NCBI GenBank assembly: GCA_900546735.1
Contig: URDW01000102.1
Span: 1-7,418 of the forward strand
Source of the DNA: an uncultured Oscillospiraceae bacterium
GTDB taxonomy: Bacteria > Bacillota > Clostridia > Oscillospirales > Acutalibacteraceae
Direction: 5' to 3'
Length of the DNA: 7,418 bases
This document shows positions 6,301 to 7,418 of this stretch, one piece after another. The notes under the pieces are model-generated. The model worked only from the letters and a program-made list of their open reading frames with translations. It had not been told where the DNA came from and did no database searches. Position numbers and translations under genes: made by a program. Every line of letters begins with the position of its first letter. Within the stretch, counting starts at the first letter, position 1.

Positions 6301-7278
6301 GTTTTGCCGGCGAATGTACAGCTGGATGTGGGCGGTTACGAGCAGTCGTCTGGCAACTTTGCGCTGGAAGAAGGCGCTGTGCTGAATTGTAAACACAGTT
6401 ATCAAAATGCAGCCCCCACGGCCAATGCCGGCACCATTCGTGTGCAGGAAGACAGCACCTTGAGCGCGGAATTGAGCGGCGGCACTTTTGAGGCCGGCGG
6501 CGATATATCGGCTTCGGCTGCCTTTTCGCCAAACAATCTGTATTTTGACGGTTCCGGCCCGCAGTCGTTTAATAACAGCGGCGAAACAAATGTGAAAACG
6601 CTTTCGATCAACAACAGCTCCAAATCCGGCTTTACCGTCGGCAGCGTGATCTATGTGTCCGAAACATTCACCAACAACTGTAAAAATCTGATCAATCCGC
6701 AAAACATTGTTTTGACCGGTACGGGCGATTACAACAATCCGCAGGAAAATGACGGCGATGTCAATACGTCCGGTGCCTTTGTGGTGCAGTCCGGCGAGAC
6801 CCTGGTCATCGGCGGCGATCTGAATTTGCAGTCCGGCGCTTCGCTGACGGTGGAAGACGGCGGCACACTGCTTGTCAAGGGTCACCTGACCGGCAGTTCT
6901 GCAAACATTACCGTGGCGAACGGCGGCACGCTTACCGTCAACGACTATATGAGCTTGTCTTCTACCGCATGGAACGTAGCCGGGGAAATGACGGTTAAAA
7001 GCGATGTTAAACTGTTGTCTTGCACGGTGGACAGCGCAGGCACGATCAAATTGCTTGGCGATCTGAACACAAGCTCCTGCACCTGGACCAATGCCAATCT
7101 GTCATTTGTGGGGCAAACGCCGCAGGTGGTAAGTGGCTCGGCTGTAACCGTTAACAAACTGGTCATCACCAACCGTTCCAAGAGCGGTATTACCTTTGAA
7201 ACACAGGTGACTTATCAAACCATAGATGCCGGTTCGTCCGTGATCGAAGACAGCGGCAATCTAACACAAAATTCCTAA
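3331..7278 (+). CDS. Large secreted protein: helical domain plus beta-rich tandem modules
   Basis: This 1315-residue exported protein belongs to no family I can name. Residues 1-40 are a signal peptide: a basic start, a hydrophobic core (WLSVILATVLFITSCSIGFF) and a likely signal peptidase I site after VNA40. Residues about 41-550 look mostly helical, acidic and free of obvious repeats. From about 560 the sequence turns to short beta strands and turns rich in Asn, Gly, Ser and Thr, suggesting a beta-helix or stacked beta-module surface protein. At least three copies of a 59-60-residue unit occur at 880-938, 1057-1116 and 1243-1301, with shared GDLN, a GxxPQ turn and V/I-x-x-L-x-I/N-N strands. 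A second unit with KN...NIVLTG follows the first two copies. Sixteen cysteines lie beyond residue 550. No LPXTG motif, S-layer homology domain or other anchor is visible at the C-terminus (DSGNLTQNS). GC content rises sharply at the domain boundary. A surface or matrix role is inferred only from export and repeats. Confidence 0.9.
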   Translation: MKQCIQRCRLSSKTSKKWLSVILATVLFITSCSIGFFVNAQDKKIEINKEILESIFEERPWIIDTLVNGDISTNPYAEVNTSATDESIMHEVLTNYQNNKAFRTLVNALETYSNPEDFLENMVDEDVLADFTEWFGSDVQNAVGALLTSKNALKYESIINEVLQTDYTASWGDTLFAQNMDLENLKQKAEIFNKLSTYQKTLSEFLNLSLSETSAVVIYNPNDIQYASYQMDIQDYVDHLLSAYSTDLEAYLNSVIEIPGLDGNEALKQKIVSVGALGMISLCEQIAIPETSANLDDIFYDGMFEDTMKILGGVGKVLDLVNKSFDYAILLEALQSQKSTTVAAMSRVAENTSDYGLKAVFNSYASMVDEQGDELTINYEDIVDYLMDISSTGITNLVAEKVSQQAPLIVSEAFNKFFGANGLVMQNGISSALTKAGKIASITLWVADQTTGIQDTAKKIYICKYVDKMIDEIAKTYESDMYSYLANSSDENAQKVLSDLQLLKELRLYGEKAAYGSMCAQMDSWIGLLLGGGDTREYLDRRYQSSIDTYLGCSLSPLSNKPFKLSAGDELSIITEDVNGKNYCTATLRKADGGYTSFAEADLRMLGGLDLNGATLNIYSADNGFYLPLIENDTDGSKINIYCDNASFGEISNSATLDIGLFNKAADFEITDAIKNSGTLNITNSSAASKITVYDIVNAKNMSISGIELYAKGAVDNSGSISGKLHLCGDGSLGYDNAYFAIRQQTVSGGGTCSDLYFENNLSEGVLFSEDMTVTGTVSNTSTRVKNTANLILTGGCRVAGDHLNSGATLQDFSSSQALAFEDMVNIRNKAALGAACTFNDSLCLTSACTELSQNGITVKGDLVIDGGVLTGSGSVDLRGDLNVSTSSAVINNLRLCGLQPQNVAGNAFTVGTLVNNNYSVGGVTWDATVYVTDLLDDRVISPCKNGENIVLTGTASAAGGKIGASVSAKDWTCATDLTVSDTLYTSGTIVLPANVQLDVGGYEQSSGNFALEEGAVLNCKHSYQNAAPTANAGTIRVQEDSTLSAELSGGTFEAGGDISASAAFSPNNLYFDGSGPQSFNNSGETNVKTLSINNSSKSGFTVGSVIYVSETFTNNCKNLINPQNIVLTGTGDYNNPQENDGDVNTSGAFVVQSGETLVIGGDLNLQSGASLTVEDGGTLLVKGHLTGSSANITVANGGTLTVNDYMSLSSTAWNVAGEMTVKSDVKLLSCTVDSAGTIKLLGDLNTSSCTWTNANLSFVGQTPQVVSGSAVTVNKLVITNRSKSGITFETQVTYQTIDAGSSVIEDSGNLTQNS
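5968..6144 (+). repeat. Beta module copy A of the 1315-residue protein
   Basis: This copy (residues 880-938) begins GDLNVSTSSAV, continues NNLRLCGLQPQNVAGNAFTV, and ends in a strand VTWDATVYVTDLL. The CGLQPQNV turn matches DGSGPQSF and VGQTPQVV in the other copies. The similarity is at protein level, well diverged in DNA. The KNGENIVLTGT unit follows at residues about 945-955. Confidence 0.7.
6499..6678 (+). repeat. Beta module copy B of the 1315-residue protein
   Basis: This copy (residues 1057-1116) begins GDISASAAFSP, continues NNLYFDGSGPQSFNNSG and VKTLSINNSSKSGFTV, and ends IYVSETFTNN. It starts 177 residues after copy A. It is followed at about 1117 by CKNLINPQNIVLTGT, which matches CKNGENIVLTGT after copy A. 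Confidence 0.75.
7057..7233 (+). repeat. Beta module copy C of the 1315-residue protein
   Basis: This copy (residues 1243-1301) begins GDLNTSSCTW, continues ANLSFVGQTPQVVSGSAVTV and NKLVITNRSKSGITF, and ends VTYQTIDAG. It starts 186 residues after copy B and shares the SKSGxT string with it. It is the last unit before the stop, and the expected following KN...NIVLTG unit is absent. Confidence 0.75.
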
Positions 7279-7283
7279 GGAGG
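7278..7283 (+). promoter_or_regulatory. Ribosome binding site of the downstream secreted protein
   Basis: AGGAGG at 7278-7283 is a perfect Shine-Dalgarno, 8 bases before GTG 7292. It begins on the last base of the preceding stop codon. It supports GTG as the start and translation of both genes from one transcript. Confidence 0.85.
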
Positions 7284-7291
7284 AGAAAACT

Positions 7292-7418
7292 GTGAAAAAA
7301 AGACCTTTTGCCAAACTGATTTCGCTTCTGCTGGCAGCGCTGCTGCTGATGAGCATGAGTGTTGTCACGGTCAGCGCCTATGCATCGGGCACCGGTACGC
7401 AGGCCGATCCTTACCTGA
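7292..7418 (+). CDS. N-terminus of a second secreted protein (3'-truncated by the window)
   Basis: A GTG start at 7292 opens a frame of 42 codons that runs off the window. The sequence is a textbook signal peptide: MKKRPFAK, then a hydrophobic core ISLLLAALLLMSMSVVTV, then a likely cleavage site at VSAYA before SGTGTQADPYL. The mature start GTGTQADPYL is a phrase often found where secreted Gram-positive proteins begin beta-helix or repeat domains, but the family cannot be fixed from so little. It begins 13 bases after the stop of the 1315-residue gene with no terminator between, so the two are probably one operon and may work together at the cell surface. Confidence 0.85.
   Translation, partial: MKKRPFAKLISLLLAALLLMSMSVVTVSAYASGTGTQADPYL

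Noticed and set aside
6262..6885. Minus-strand frame of 207 codons within the large gene
   Set aside because: It is entirely opposite the beta-module region, has a basic Ala/Arg/Gly-rich composition typical of antisense frames in GC-rich repeats, and shows no binding site or family features.

Overview
The window reads as a contig end from a Gram-positive anaerobe of the Clostridia, perhaps an Oscillospiraceae/Ruminococcaceae-type gut bacterium. That placement is an inference. It rests on strong GGAGG-type ribosome binding sites before most genes, short-spaced genes, an NfeD-SPFH gene pair, large secreted repeat proteins, and a mix of AT-rich intergenic DNA with moderately GC-rich genes. Nothing in the window fixes the species. 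The first 49 bases are not genomic: they are the Illumina P5/Nextera adapter with an 8-base index and the transposon mosaic end. Biological sequence starts at base 50.

Layout: (1) 50-318 is the C-terminal end of an unrecognised protein, closed by a strong intrinsic terminator at 325-358. (2) 399-2585 is a probable three-gene operon: a nucleoside phosphorylase-superfamily enzyme, a short NfeD membrane protein with an OB-fold domain, and an SPFH/band-7 (stomatin or QmcA-like) membrane scaffold protein. NfeD and SPFH proteins are known partners in membrane organisation; the phosphorylase is the unexpected member. The nfeD start is odd, because its best Shine-Dalgarno points to an ATA codon. (3) 2632-3188 holds the wreck of an IS3-family insertion sequence: an orfA with a one-base frameshift, a large internal deletion, and the tail of the orfB DDE integrase with a second frameshift. 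A 14-bp hairpin before it acts as a terminator and also buries the transposase ribosome binding site. (4) 3189-3330 is an AT-rich intergenic stretch with a candidate extended -10 promoter. (5) 3331-7278 encodes a 1315-residue secreted protein with an N-terminal helical domain of about 510 residues and a C-terminal beta-rich region containing tandem modules. (6) 13 bases later a second secreted protein begins (7292) and runs off the window; it follows a perfect AGGAGG and is probably co-transcribed.

The part closest to an undescribed system is the pair of secreted proteins from 3331 onward. The 1315-residue protein has no family I can name, no visible cell-wall anchor, a cysteine count unusual for an exported Gram-positive protein, and a GC step that coincides with its domain boundary.
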